Under the pieces are notes generated by a model that was not told the origin of the DNA, ran no database searches, and was given only the letters and a program-made list of their open reading frames with translations. Of a stretch of 64,000 nt of DNA, positions 42,205 to 50,941 are shown piece by piece. Location of the stretch: contig NJBM01000015.1 in the NCBI GenBank assembly GCA_005223045.1, positions 78,951-142,950 on the forward strand, written 5' to 3'. The stretch's first letter is position 1. Every line of letters starts with the position of its first letter. The position numbers were made by a program, and so were the translations under genes. Origin of the DNA: Planctomycetes bacterium B3_Pla (GTDB lineage Bacteria > Planctomycetota > Phycisphaerae > Sedimentisphaerales > Anaerobacaceae).

Positions 42205-43389
42205 ATGAGCGGAACGCTTAACACCACCTATGATAATGTCATCTTTGCCTTGCACTTGAACAGCGAGGCAATGGCCCGTCTGCAGGAACAGGCCGCTACC
42301 GGCTCGCAGGTGAATCGAACCTCCGACGATCCTTCTGTCTCCTACAGGGTCTTGGGACTCAACTCACAAATAGCGTCCCTGCAAAACTACACGGATAACC
42401 TCTCGGAAGCCATGAGCATACTGGAGCTGTCCTCCGCTGTTATTGTGGACATGCTGTCGCATTTTACAGATACAAAGGCAAGTCTGACTCAAATCATCAG
42501 CGGCACCTACGGCGAAGATGCAAGAGACAGGGCTGCCGAAGGAGTCGATCAGACATTAGAACAAATTGTCCTTTTGGCAAATTCCGAACAGATGGATCAA
42601 TACCTCTTTGGAGGAGGTAACACCGCCTCGGCGCCGTATCTCGTACAACGCACCGACGGAGAAATCACCACTGTCACTTACCAGGGCAGCTACGAAGATC
42701 GAAACATAGAAGTTGCGCCCAACGTAAAAACATCGGCCTTGCACGTGGGTAAGGACATCTTCCAGTCCGACGATCGCGGTGAACCGGTTTTTCTGGGTGA
42801 TACCGGCGCCGCTGCCGGCACGGGAACCTCAAGCTCCCGAGCCGACACCTGGCTGACGGTCACCGGCTCTGCCGGCAATTACAATCTATCCATCGATGAC
42901 GGCCTGAGCACCGTTAATACCGACGGTACCGACACTAACCTGGCAGTGACTAATTCGACGACAGGGGAAGTCCTCTATGTTGACACTACGGCAATAACCG
43001 GCACAGGGGTCGAGCTGGTGCGCATGCCCGGAACTTACGACATATTCACCACACTCATCACTCTCCGGGACACGCTGGAAAACGACAGGAACCTCTCTGA
43101 CGGTCAAGTGCGAGAGATATTGGACGACGCGATGAATTCGCTGGATGAAATGAGCGATCTTCTGGTTCGAGCCGAAGTCTCCATCGGATCCAAAATCGGC
43201 TTCCTTGATGACCTCAAAGACAGCCTCCGGAACATAGAGTACTTCACCGAGGATGAAACGACACGTCTGCAGGAAGCTGACATTGCCCAGGTAGCGATAG
43301 ACCTGTCTCGGCGTGAGGCTCTGTATCAGATATCGCTGTCAGTGGCCGTAAGACTTATGTCTGTATCGCTGATGGATTTTCTCAGATAA
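42205..43389 (+). CDS. flgL: Hook-filament junction protein FlgL
   Basis: A 394-residue flagellin-like protein. N-terminal helix NVIFALHLNSEAMARLQEQA and ATGSQVNRTSDDPSVSYRVL match FlgL; C-terminal helix ADIAQVAIDLSRREALYQIS and LSVAVRLMSVSLMDFLR. The middle contains low-complexity strands around GTGTSSSRADTWLTVTGSAG. Last gene of the long plus-strand operon. No flagellin gene is found in this window. Confidence 0.92.
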   Translation: MSGTLNTTYDNVIFALHLNSEAMARLQEQAATGSQVNRTSDDPSVSYRVLGLNSQIASLQNYTDNLSEAMSILELSSAVIVDMLSHFTDTKASLTQIISGTYGEDARDRAAEGVDQTLEQIVLLANSEQMDQYLFGGGNTASAPYLVQRTDGEITTVTYQGSYEDRNIEVAPNVKTSALHVGKDIFQSDDRGEPVFLGDTGAAAGTGTSSSRADTWLTVTGSAGNYNLSIDDGLSTVNTDGTDTNLAVTNSTTGEVLYVDTTAITGTGVELVRMPGTYDIFTTLITLRDTLENDRNLSDGQVREILDDAMNSLDEMSDLLVRAEVSIGSKIGFLDDLKDSLRNIEYFTEDETTRLQEADIAQVAIDLSRREALYQISLSVAVRLMSVSLMDFLR

Positions 43390-43431
43390 CCGCCGAGGAC
43401 AGTAGCTAAGAATCGGAAGGATGTTTTGTGA

Positions 43432-43445
43432 AAACATATATGTTT
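43432..43445. repeat. Perfect AT-rich palindrome
   Basis: AAACATATATGTTT, 43 bases after flgL. It could be a small regulator site or part of a weak terminator; no T-run follows. Confidence 0.3.
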
Positions 43446-43509
43446 GATATTTATACAGATCGTGTGCACAAGAGGTGTGAAACAACGGATATGCACCGGC
43501 ATAGATGAA

Positions 43510-43524
43510 CGGCATGAAATTTGC
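43510..43524 (+). promoter_or_regulatory. Sigma-54 promoter of the TPR/glycosyltransferase gene
   Basis: CGGCATGAAATTTGC keeps the invariant GG (-24) and GC (-12) with TTGC and correct 5-base spacing; first and sixth bases differ from TGGCAC. The start site would be near 43536, 52 bases before the gene. Confidence 0.55.
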
Positions 43525-43587
43525 ACTATACCTGGTGCTACACCGATGAGAGTCCAGGTTCACGAATTAGGAGTGAAATAGACAGCT

Positions 43588-45129
43588 ATGGGGACAGATC
43601 CGAATCCGCACGCCGGACAAAAGCAAGATAGCATGCCCCAGAGCCCCGATCGTTACGAGAAGGGCCTGGAATTGGCTGAAGCCGGCAAACATCAAGAAGC
43701 CCTTGTTTACATGCAAGAATGCCTTCGCGCAACTCCCCACGACGCTCAAGTATTGAATGACACCGGGGCAATCCTCTACTGCCTGGGGCGCTCGGATGAA
43801 GCCATCGATCATTTTGTCAAAGCCCGAAGCTTTAAGAACGACAACGCCGAGATAGTGTGGAACCTGGCTGAAGCATATCTCGCCGCCGGCAGAGCAAGCG
43901 AAGCTTTGCAGCTTTTTGACCAGATGGATCGGATGGGCATACTGAATGTGGATATACTGAACAGGGCTGCCACAATATTTCTCGATCAGGACAATAAAGG
44001 CGACGCCATCGAAATGCTGCTTCGCTCGCTTCGAATCTGGCCCGACCAGGAAATGCTCCATCCAATACTGCAAGTAGTGCGTTCCAAAAGGCCGAAGGTG
44101 GCTTTCATCTGCGGCGACGATGGGACGAAATTATCCGATGAGATCGCCGAATTTGTCAAAGCGCGTTTTGAAACGTACATTTTTGACGGCCAGGCGGAAG
44201 AAGAACTTTATGAGTTGATGAAGTGGAGCGATATTTCGTGGTTCGAGAGTTGCACCAATCTCGCAGCCAGAGGCTCGAAACAGCCAAAAGTATGCAAGAA
44301 TATCGTTGCTGTGCGCCGCTGCAATGGGTTCGAGCAGTGGCTCGAACAGATAGATTGGGGCAATATCGACATCTTCGCCCCCATCGGCAGCAGCTTTGTT
44401 AAGGATGCTCTGGTGAGCGGCGTCTCGGAACTTGAAAGCCAAACATCGATAGCCGTCATACCAAACGGCGTTAACTTAGAGAAATTCACCTTCACCAACC
44501 GGCAACGCGGCAAGAATATTGCTTTCTTGTCCGATCTCGGTGCGGCAAAGAATCTCGCTTTCATCCTGGAATGTATGCAGAAGCTGCACCATATCGACCC
44601 CGAATATCGTCTATTCTTCGGCAGAGAATTCGAAGATAAAGCCTTCGAAGAATATATTAGCCAAATGGTCGATGCTCTTGAGCTTGGCGGCGTGGTTTTT
44701 TTCGACGGCCGGCAGGAAAATGTCTGTTCCTGGCTCGAGGACAAACATTACATCGTTTCGACCGGCATCTTTGAAAGCAGCAGCGCTGGATTGCTGGAAG
44801 CAATGGCCTGTGGGCTAAAACCGGCAATCCATAGCTTTCCGGAAGCCGACAAGGCTTTCCCATCCGAATTCCTGTTCGATAGCCCTGAGAGATTCTGCGA
44901 GCGGATTTGCTCCGGACAATACGAACCCGATATGTATCGCAGATTCGTAGAAGAAAACTATCCGTTGAAAAACCAGTTGGAGAAAATTAACAAGATTCTG
45001 ATTCACCTCGAAGCCGAGATAAACTCACAACAGACCGGCGGCCGGCTCTGCAATGATTTGCAGAATCAAGATTTGGAAAAAGCCGGATCGCCGGCACAAT
45101 CGGTGGCTCCGGCATTAGAGGCTAATTGA
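43588..45129 (+). CDS. TPR protein fused to GT4-type glycosyltransferase
   Basis: A 513-residue cytosolic protein. Residues about 20-150 are TPR repeats (YEKGLELAEAGKHQEALVYM, VLNDTGAILYCLGRSDEAID, VWNLAEAYLAAGRASEALQL). The rest is a GT-B glycosyltransferase: VIPNGVNLEKF and the EX7E motif of the GT4 group (Glu396 and Glu404, in ESSSAGLLEAMACGLKP). GT4 enzymes retain configuration and use nucleotide sugars. Placed between flgL and fliD with its own sigma-54 site, it probably glycosylates flagellin or a hook-associated protein, the TPRs binding the target. The DxD-type metal site is not expected in GT4. Target is inference. Confidence 0.78.
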   Translation: MGTDPNPHAGQKQDSMPQSPDRYEKGLELAEAGKHQEALVYMQECLRATPHDAQVLNDTGAILYCLGRSDEAIDHFVKARSFKNDNAEIVWNLAEAYLAAGRASEALQLFDQMDRMGILNVDILNRAATIFLDQDNKGDAIEMLLRSLRIWPDQEMLHPILQVVRSKRPKVAFICGDDGTKLSDEIAEFVKARFETYIFDGQAEEELYELMKWSDISWFESCTNLAARGSKQPKVCKNIVAVRRCNGFEQWLEQIDWGNIDIFAPIGSSFVKDALVSGVSELESQTSIAVIPNGVNLEKFTFTNRQRGKNIAFLSDLGAAKNLAFILECMQKLHHIDPEYRLFFGREFEDKAFEEYISQMVDALELGGVVFFDGRQENVCSWLEDKHYIVSTGIFESSSAGLLEAMACGLKPAIHSFPEADKAFPSEFLFDSPERFCERICSGQYEPDMYRRFVEENYPLKNQLEKINKILIHLEAEINSQQTGGRLCNDLQNQDLEKAGSPAQSVAPALEAN

Positions 45130-45186
45130 ATTACATAATCCCTGGCAACCCATGTTCCGGAGTATTCAAAAGGGAAAAGAATTGTT

Positions 45187-45819
45187 ATGGACGTAAACCA
45201 GAACATTGTTGACCGACAGCGGCAATATGAAGATTTGCAGGAACTCGGAGATTATTATGCCTCTGTCGGTAATTATGCCCAGGCACAACATTACTACGAG
45301 AAAGCAGCCAACCTGGCGCCCGATGAGCCGGGCCCCTACATCGGACTCGGAGTCGCCGCGTTACAGGAAAACATCCTTGACGATGCTGAAATAGCCTTTA
45401 GAGTCGCTTGTCGGCTCGATACCGGTTGTTCCAGGGCCTACGCAGGCCTGGGTATGGTCGCGCAACAAAAAGCAAATTACAAGCAGGCTTTTGAGATGTA
45501 CCTGAAATGCCTCGAGCACGATACCGACAACCTGATAGCTCTCCTGGGTCTGTTTCAAACCTCCTGTCAAATGGGCTCGTTTGCAAAAGTGATCCACTAT
45601 CTGGAAGTGTACTTAGAGATGCACCCGGGCGACACATCCGTCATGTTTCCTCTGGCAGCGTTGTACATGAAAGACGGCAGGTTTGAAAAATCCAAAGAAG
45701 TCCTCTCGGAGCTTTTGATATCGGACCCGGGTCATCAGGATGCATCAAATTTGCTCGAAGAATTAGAACACAATCTGGCCAAAACAGCACAAGGGCCCAA
45801 GCCGTCACAGAAAGCATAG
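45187..45819 (+). CDS. TPR-repeat protein of the flagellar cluster
   Basis: A 210-residue protein, almost entirely TPRs: ELGDYYASVGNYAQAQHYYE, PYIGLGVAALQENILDDAEI, AYAGLGMVAQQKANYKQAFE, LLGLFQTSCQMGSFAKVIHY, AALYMKDGRFEKSKEVLSEL. No signal or membrane segment. It precedes the FliT-like gene by 13 bases and may act as adaptor for the preceding TPR/glycosyltransferase. No specific family recognised. Confidence 0.7.
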   Translation: MDVNQNIVDRQRQYEDLQELGDYYASVGNYAQAQHYYEKAANLAPDEPGPYIGLGVAALQENILDDAEIAFRVACRLDTGCSRAYAGLGMVAQQKANYKQAFEMYLKCLEHDTDNLIALLGLFQTSCQMGSFAKVIHYLEVYLEMHPGDTSVMFPLAALYMKDGRFEKSKEVLSELLISDPGHQDASNLLEELEHNLAKTAQGPKPSQKA

Positions 45820-45832
45820 GAGGCTAAATCCG

Positions 45833-46165
45833 ATGAGCAATGAGACTGTTGTGACTATTCCAAACGAACATCTGCGCCTGTTGGACGAGCTGCAGCACCT
45901 GCTGAACAGGCAGAAAGAGTTGGTGCGCAAGGGCGATTTCCGCACATCCGAGGCTCTGACCGTAGAATCAAACGCCATCGTTGACGAACTTGTCAGAACA
46001 AAAGTGTTGGAGCAAGCCGAGTTTCGCGGACAGTTTGAACGCCTGGCAAAGACGTATCGGCAAATAACACTGATGGTCGCAGCGGAAAAAGATCGCCTTG
46101 GAAAACAACTAAAGCAGGTTGGCCAGGCCAGAAAAACTCTGAAGGCGTATCGTGGCTTCGGCTAA
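45833..46165 (+). CDS. FliT/FlgN-like chaperone
   Basis: A 110-residue, all-helical protein with AGGAGG upstream: LRLLDELQHLLNRQKELVRK, GDFRTSEALTVESNAIVDEL, FERLAKTYRQITLMVAAEKD, RLGKQLKQVGQARKTLKAYR. The helical pattern and the place directly before fliD match FliT, the export chaperone of FliD. Sequence alone cannot separate FliT from FlgN-type chaperones, but a FlgN-like gene exists before flgK. Confidence 0.65.
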   Translation: MSNETVVTIPNEHLRLLDELQHLLNRQKELVRKGDFRTSEALTVESNAIVDELVRTKVLEQAEFRGQFERLAKTYRQITLMVAAEKDRLGKQLKQVGQARKTLKAYRGFG

Positions 46166-46250
46166 GCATACCGCCGGCAAGATTCTCTCATGGCCAAAGG
46201 CAGTTTTACCGACAATAAGTAATGGTCGTTTTGATGAATGCAATACATTT

Positions 46251-46258
46251 GCCGATAA
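46251..46258 (+). promoter_or_regulatory. FliA-type -10 box before fliD
   Basis: GCCGATAA is a perfect sigma-28 -10 element, 29 bases before the fliD ATG. The -35 place (TGATGAAT, 11 bases upstream) is a poor match to TAAAGTTT, so this is a candidate only. Confidence 0.35.
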
Positions 46259-46287
46259 GATGAATTGAAAAGGGATCGGGGGCAGCC

Positions 46288-48705
46288 ATGGGCGAATTAA
46301 GACTTCCAGGTTTGGCAACAGGCATCGACACCGCCGCGCTCATTGAACAGTTGATGCTGATTAACAGCCGAAGGCTTGCTACGTATCAGGTGCGGAAAAT
46401 GGGCTTTGAGGAGGAGACCACCGCGCTGAACGAATTGCGGGCAAAGGTCAACGCGTTGAACTTGGCAGTCACTGCCATCTCAAATGCCGACTCCATAGAA
46501 GTATACAAGGCAAACACCAACGACGCTGATGTATTGGACGTCGCGGTATCGGAAAATGCTGCGGAAGGCTCCCACTCAATCCTGATAAATCAGTTGGCCA
46601 CCACCGAAACATGGATACAGGACATCTCCACTTTTGACTACAAGACGGATTATGTCGGCGGCGGAACGTTTATTTACTCCTATAACCACCAGGAAAGGCA
46701 GATAACCGCCGTTGCCAACGAGACCACGCTCGAGGATATGGTCGGGTTGATAAACAATGACGAGGAAAATCCCGGCGTCACCGCCAGCTTGCTGTACCAG
46801 GGCGGCAAATACCATCTGATGCTCAGCGGACAGAATACAGGCCAGGATTATGAAATATCTGTAAATGCGAGCAGCACGGAAGTATGGGCAAGTTCAACCG
46901 CAGGCGGCTCATTTACCGATGACGGGGAAAATGCCGCCCTCGACACTAAAATCACGGAACTCGACCAGTTTAGCGGCATACTTGGAGCAGGTGATAATGC
47001 GTATATCAGAATCACCGGCAAGGACCATTCTGGTGCCGACATATCGCCGGATTTAGATTTTACCATCACAGCAAATTCAACGGTGGATCATCTTATCGAC
47101 TCTATCAATCAACATTTTGACGGAGTGGCAACAGCGACACTCAAGAACGGTGAAATACATCTGACAGACCATATCAATGGTACAAGCGACTTGGAAATTA
47201 GCTTAGGTTACGATCCGGGCGCCGGCTCGACATCATTGACTTTACCTGCTATGGCAGTTGACAAAGAAGGTGGGAACACCTCAGAGAGCCTTTCATCTCT
47301 TCTGTCAACATCTTTTATTCAAACTCAAGAAGCTCAGGACTCGGAGATTAAGGTGGATGGATATCCTCCATCGACTTCCGAGGTTCAAAAGCTGACTTCG
47401 CATGCGAACTCTGGGACTTATACCTTAACTTATGACGGTGAAACGACTGCCGCGCTTAGCGAAAGTGCTACTGTTGCTGAGATTCAAGCTGCACTTGAAG
47501 CATTATCAAACGCGGAAGTTGGCGATATAACGGTGACTGGCGTCACAGTGGGCGATTCAGGTGACACTGTATTTACGTTTCGCGACACTTTGGGTGATGT
47601 CAGCATGATTTCGATTGACACCAGCAACTTGACTCCCTCTGGGAGCGGGAGCCACACCATTTCGGAAACGACAAAAGGCGGGTTTGGCTGGATAAGCAAC
47701 AGTTCTAACATCATCACGGACACCATAAGCGGGATAACGCTAATTCTTCAGGATGTCAGCAAATTAGACGATAGTGCCCAGCCGATACCGGTTGTAATCA
47801 CTCTCACCAGGGATATCGAAGGCGTAACCGAAAAAGTCCAGAACATGGTTACGGCTTACAATACGCTGATGACTTTTCTCAAAGAAACGACCGAGTATAA
47901 TGCCGAGACCAAGGAAATGGGTCTGCTGAGCCGCAGCACAACGATTCCGTTTCTCAAGACCCAACTCCGCGAGCCATTTGCCGGGACAGCCACAGGTTTC
48001 AACGATGACGATCTCTACTCGGAAGCGCGTGAAATAGGCATCACAATTGACGGTAACAGGATGCTGAAACTTGACATGACGGCCCTAAAGGATGCCTTGA
48101 ATACAAATCAAGGCTTTACGGCAGTAATCGAGCTGCTTGGCGCCGTGGCGACCGGAAGCACAACCAGCGGCAGCACCATCAATTTCTACAGCGCCAGCAG
48201 TAAATACACAACCGCCGGAACGTATGACGTCGAGGTGACGATATCCAACCCCGGAAGCGGGAATATTATCGAATCGGCACGAATCAGACTTGCAGACGGC
48301 GCCTGGCATGATGCGACAATCAACGGCAATATCATTACCGGAGACAGCACTTTTGATGATAGCGGTTATGGCCCCCTGTATCCCGAGAACGGCTTGCAGC
48401 TCGCTGTAGATTTGAGCGCGACCGGCACATTCACAGACACGGTTCGCGTCAAGACAGGTTTTGCCGGAGAGCTGGAGGACATGCTTGACGACATACTAAA
48501 AACAGACGGCCGTCTCGAAATCGGCGAGGACATCAATGCGGACAAAATAGACCGCATGGAGGAGATAATAGCAAAAGAAGAAGCACGCCTTGAAAAGATA
48601 CGCAGCAGACTCATCGAGAGGTTTGCCCGCCTGGAAAGAACATTAACCATGCTGAACCAACAAATGAGTGCCGTAAGCACGGTCAGCCAGATTACGTTTG
48701 GTTAA
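46288..48705 (+). CDS. fliD: Filament cap protein FliD with domain insertion
   Basis: An 805-residue protein. N-terminus ELRLPGLATGIDTAALIEQL and LINSRRLATYQVRKMGFEEE, then ALNELRAKVNALNLAV; C-terminus EDMLDDILKTDGRLEIGEDI and RLIERFARLERTLTMLNQQM, both typical of FliD. It is much longer than the usual 450-600 residues. At about residues 365-465 a strand-rich domain (YTLTYDGETTAALSESATVA, EIQAALEALSN, GDITVTGVTVGDSGDTVFTF) splits the conserved IKVDG...SSNIITDTISGITL region. Its base usage is more AT-rich than the flanks. FliD caps the filament and folds flagellin. Confidence 0.92.
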   Translation: MGELRLPGLATGIDTAALIEQLMLINSRRLATYQVRKMGFEEETTALNELRAKVNALNLAVTAISNADSIEVYKANTNDADVLDVAVSENAAEGSHSILINQLATTETWIQDISTFDYKTDYVGGGTFIYSYNHQERQITAVANETTLEDMVGLINNDEENPGVTASLLYQGGKYHLMLSGQNTGQDYEISVNASSTEVWASSTAGGSFTDDGENAALDTKITELDQFSGILGAGDNAYIRITGKDHSGADISPDLDFTITANSTVDHLIDSINQHFDGVATATLKNGEIHLTDHINGTSDLEISLGYDPGAGSTSLTLPAMAVDKEGGNTSESLSSLLSTSFIQTQEAQDSEIKVDGYPPSTSEVQKLTSHANSGTYTLTYDGETTAALSESATVAEIQAALEALSNAEVGDITVTGVTVGDSGDTVFTFRDTLGDVSMISIDTSNLTPSGSGSHTISETTKGGFGWISNSSNIITDTISGITLILQDVSKLDDSAQPIPVVITLTRDIEGVTEKVQNMVTAYNTLMTFLKETTEYNAETKEMGLLSRSTTIPFLKTQLREPFAGTATGFNDDDLYSEAREIGITIDGNRMLKLDMTALKDALNTNQGFTAVIELLGAVATGSTTSGSTINFYSASSKYTTAGTYDVEVTISNPGSGNIIESARIRLADGAWHDATINGNIITGDSTFDDSGYGPLYPENGLQLAVDLSATGTFTDTVRVKTGFAGELEDMLDDILKTDGRLEIGEDINADKIDRMEEIIAKEEARLEKIRSRLIERFARLERTLTMLNQQMSAVSTVSQITFG

Positions 48706-48731
48706 GCACTACTTGAACACATCCCGGGATT

Positions 48732-49796
48732 TCATTTCTTTTGACGCAGTCGGTATATCATCGCCAACACTTCCGCCACCGCCGCATACAGTTTTTCAGG
48801 TACGGGATCGCCCGGCTTGACCGACGAGTATATCGTTCGGGCCAGCTCCGGCCTTCTGATAACGGGCACGCCGTAAGCCCGTGCGATATCTCTGATTTTT
48901 TCAGCTAAGTGATCCGCTCCTTTGGCCAGCATCACAGGCGCATCCATGGTTTTGGCATCATACCGAAGTGCTACGGCTACGTGCGTGGGATTGACAAGCA
49001 CCACGCTTGCCTTGGGCACCTCTTCCATCATGCGCTTCATGGATCTGTCCATCTGCATTTTCCGGATTCGAGCCTTTAGCTCCGGCGAGCCTTCCGTCTC
49101 CTTTCGCTCCTGTTTAACTTCCTGGCGCGTCATCTTCAGGTCCTGGGTGTATTTCCATTTCTGATACAGCACATCGGCAATTGCTATCACCAGCAGTGCT
49201 ATGCAGACACGTATCAGAAGACCGAAGATTATCTTTCCGATGAGTGTAAGTATTTGCGAGGACCAGGCCCATCTAAGGCCGGCAAGCGTATCGAGTCTGC
49301 TGCGAAGATATAACCAGACGATCAGAGAAACAAAGAACAGTTTGAATATCGACGCGAGGAGCTTCACCACGGATCGGCCGTTCACCAGCTTGCTCAAGCC
49401 TTCCACGGGATTGAGCTGATTGAATTTCAAGCTGATGGCTTCCGGAGCAAAGTTCACGCCGCCGACGGCGATGCCGGCCATGACGGAACCGACAACGAGC
49501 AGGCCTAAAATAGGACAGATAACAAGTATCAAGTCGGTAATCTTGTGGCCGATGAAATTCAGAAACACGTTCGTGTTGGCAAAGACACCGTTCTCGCACG
49601 ACATCCCCTCCTTAACCTGGGCGGTAAACCATCCCATCAGGCTCGGAGCCAGCAAAGCAATTGCCGCTACCAATATTACAACCGAGACAATCGCCATCAG
49701 CTCCTGGCTCTGGGGCGAATGCCCTTTTTGTTTGGCCTTTTGCAGCTTCCTGTGTGTAGGTTGCTCTGTCCTTTCGGCGGCCGGCCGCTCCGGCAT
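48732..49796 (-). CDS. flhB: Flagellar export switch protein FlhB
   Basis: A 354-residue protein. The ATG at 49796 gives the normal start (MPERPAAERTEQPTHRKLQK, AKQKGHSPQS); the frame extends upstream through repeat sequence and is not used. Four membrane helices follow (about 35-205), then the cytoplasmic domain with the self-cleavage site NPTH at 269-272 (VLVNPTHVAVALRY). FlhB switches export from rod/hook to filament substrates after hearing from FliK. Last gene of the minus-strand operon; convergent with fliD. Confidence 0.96.
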   Translation of the reverse strand: MPERPAAERTEQPTHRKLQKAKQKGHSPQSQELMAIVSVVILVAAIALLAPSLMGWFTAQVKEGMSCENGVFANTNVFLNFIGHKITDLILVICPILGLLVVGSVMAGIAVGGVNFAPEAISLKFNQLNPVEGLSKLVNGRSVVKLLASIFKLFFVSLIVWLYLRSRLDTLAGLRWAWSSQILTLIGKIIFGLLIRVCIALLVIAIADVLYQKWKYTQDLKMTRQEVKQERKETEGSPELKARIRKMQMDRSMKRMMEEVPKASVVLVNPTHVAVALRYDAKTMDAPVMLAKGADHLAEKIRDIARAYGVPVIRRPELARTIYSSVKPGDPVPEKLYAAVAEVLAMIYRLRQKK

Positions 49797-49809
49797 AATC
49801 GATCCTCTA

Positions 49810-49877
49810 CTCGTCGTGCGTCGTGCGTATCGCGTATTGCGTATCACGCACGACGCATCACGCAATACGCAATACGC
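49810..49877. repeat. Palindromic repeat between fliR and flhB
   Basis: GCGTATTGCGT (49832-49842) and ACGCAATACGC (49860-49870) form an 11-base stem; flanks carry further direct copies of TCGTGCG and AATACGC. It fills the 83-base gap in the operon and would make a strong hairpin in the mRNA. The composition matches short interspersed repeats rather than a terminator (no T-run). Confidence 0.7.
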
Positions 49878-49879
49878 TA

Positions 49880-50632
49880 TTACATGGGCAGCAGTTTGCC
49901 CATCAGGATAGTGAATTCAGATACAAACGAATAAATAAACGGCAGGAATATCGCCATCATCAACAATCCCAGGCCCACACGCAAAGGCAAACTTATGAAC
50001 AAGATGTTCATTTCCGGCAATATCCGGGCCAGGACGGCCAGGACGACCATCAACAGCAGGAACGCCGCCAGAATCGGCGCGGACAATTTCAGGCCGGCCG
50101 TCAGCATTGCCGAGCCGGCGTTGATTACACCGGTCGCCAAAACCGGTATTGTCGGACTGCTGCCGGCGGGAAACGCCTCGTAACTTCGGGAGATAACCAA
50201 CAAGAGCAGATGATGACCATTGGCGCTTAGAAACAACAGAACAAATATCATCTCCAGCATACTGCCCAGCGGTTGAGTTCTTTCGCCGGTCAACGGATCC
50301 AGTATCTCGGCCATAGCCAACCCCATCTGCCGTTCGATAATCCGCCCGCTGATTCTGACCGCGGCAAACAAAAGAGCGGCCACCAGTCCCAGAGCCAACC
50401 CGTAGGTAGCTTCATTGGCCATCAGCAACAATGCCTCCACGGCAGAGACTTGCCCGGCATCGACAGACAGGGGAGTTATCATCGAAAAGAAAGCTGCCAG
50501 CAGCACAGTCATCGCAACTTTGATCCTGGCCGGAATGCTTTTCCACCCGAAGACGGGAAGGACCAGAAAAAACGCCGAAAGCCTCGTCAGCACCATCGCG
50601 AAACCAAGCAGTTTTTCGATCATTAGCGCCAT
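49880..50632 (-). CDS. fliR: Flagellar export gate protein FliR
   Basis: A 250-residue membrane protein with six or more helices: LLGFAMVLTRLSAFFLVLPV, IKVAMTVLLAAFFSM, VEALLLMANEATYGLALGLV, PLGSMLEMIFVLLFLSANGH, ALLLVISRSYEAFP-type loop, VGLGLLMMAIFLPFIYSF. The core pattern GQIIGRQMGF appears as SGRIIERQMGLAMA. FliR joins FliP and FliQ in the export gate. Starts 6 bases after fliQ. Confidence 0.95.
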   Translation of the reverse strand: MALMIEKLLGFAMVLTRLSAFFLVLPVFGWKSIPARIKVAMTVLLAAFFSMITPLSVDAGQVSAVEALLLMANEATYGLALGLVAALLFAAVRISGRIIERQMGLAMAEILDPLTGERTQPLGSMLEMIFVLLFLSANGHHLLLLVISRSYEAFPAGSSPTIPVLATGVINAGSAMLTAGLKLSAPILAAFLLLMVVLAVLARILPEMNILFISLPLRVGLGLLMMAIFLPFIYSFVSEFTILMGKLLPM

Positions 50633-50638
50633 CGATCT

Positions 50639-50908
50639 TCAGTGTCCGACGTTTTGAACATGGCCAAATATCTCATTCGTGAACCTGAGTACGATCCCCA
50701 GGCTCCAACCGCCGAATACTAGCATGACAACGCCAACCGCCAGGAGCTTGGGAACTATTGTTAAGGTCATGTCCCGAATTGAAGTGACGGCCTGAAGTAA
50801 GGTCACCACGACTCCCACAATCATGCACGTAATCAGGATTGGAGCAGCCACGAGCAGGGCCGTCTCGAGAGTATGGCGGCCAAGATAAAGAACAAAGCTA
50901 CTTTCCAT
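50639..50908 (-). CDS. fliQ: Flagellar export gate protein FliQ
   Basis: An 89-residue protein with two helices (ALLVAAPILITCMIVGVVVTLLQA and LLAVGVVMLVFGGWSLGIVL). The motif LLQAVTSIRDMTLTIVPKLL is the FliQ signature (QATTQIQEQTLTFVPK in E. coli). Normal length. Between fliP and fliR. Confidence 0.96.
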   Translation of the reverse strand: MESSFVLYLGRHTLETALLVAAPILITCMIVGVVVTLLQAVTSIRDMTLTIVPKLLAVGVVMLVFGGWSLGIVLRFTNEIFGHVQNVGH

Positions 50909-50941
50909 CTGTAAAATCCCTGCAAAAATCCGGCATTTTAT

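Noticed and set aside
49797..49865. Longer FlhB start upstream of 49796
   Set aside because: The extension is encoded by the palindromic repeat; the family start MPE...KTEQPT-type begins at 49796.
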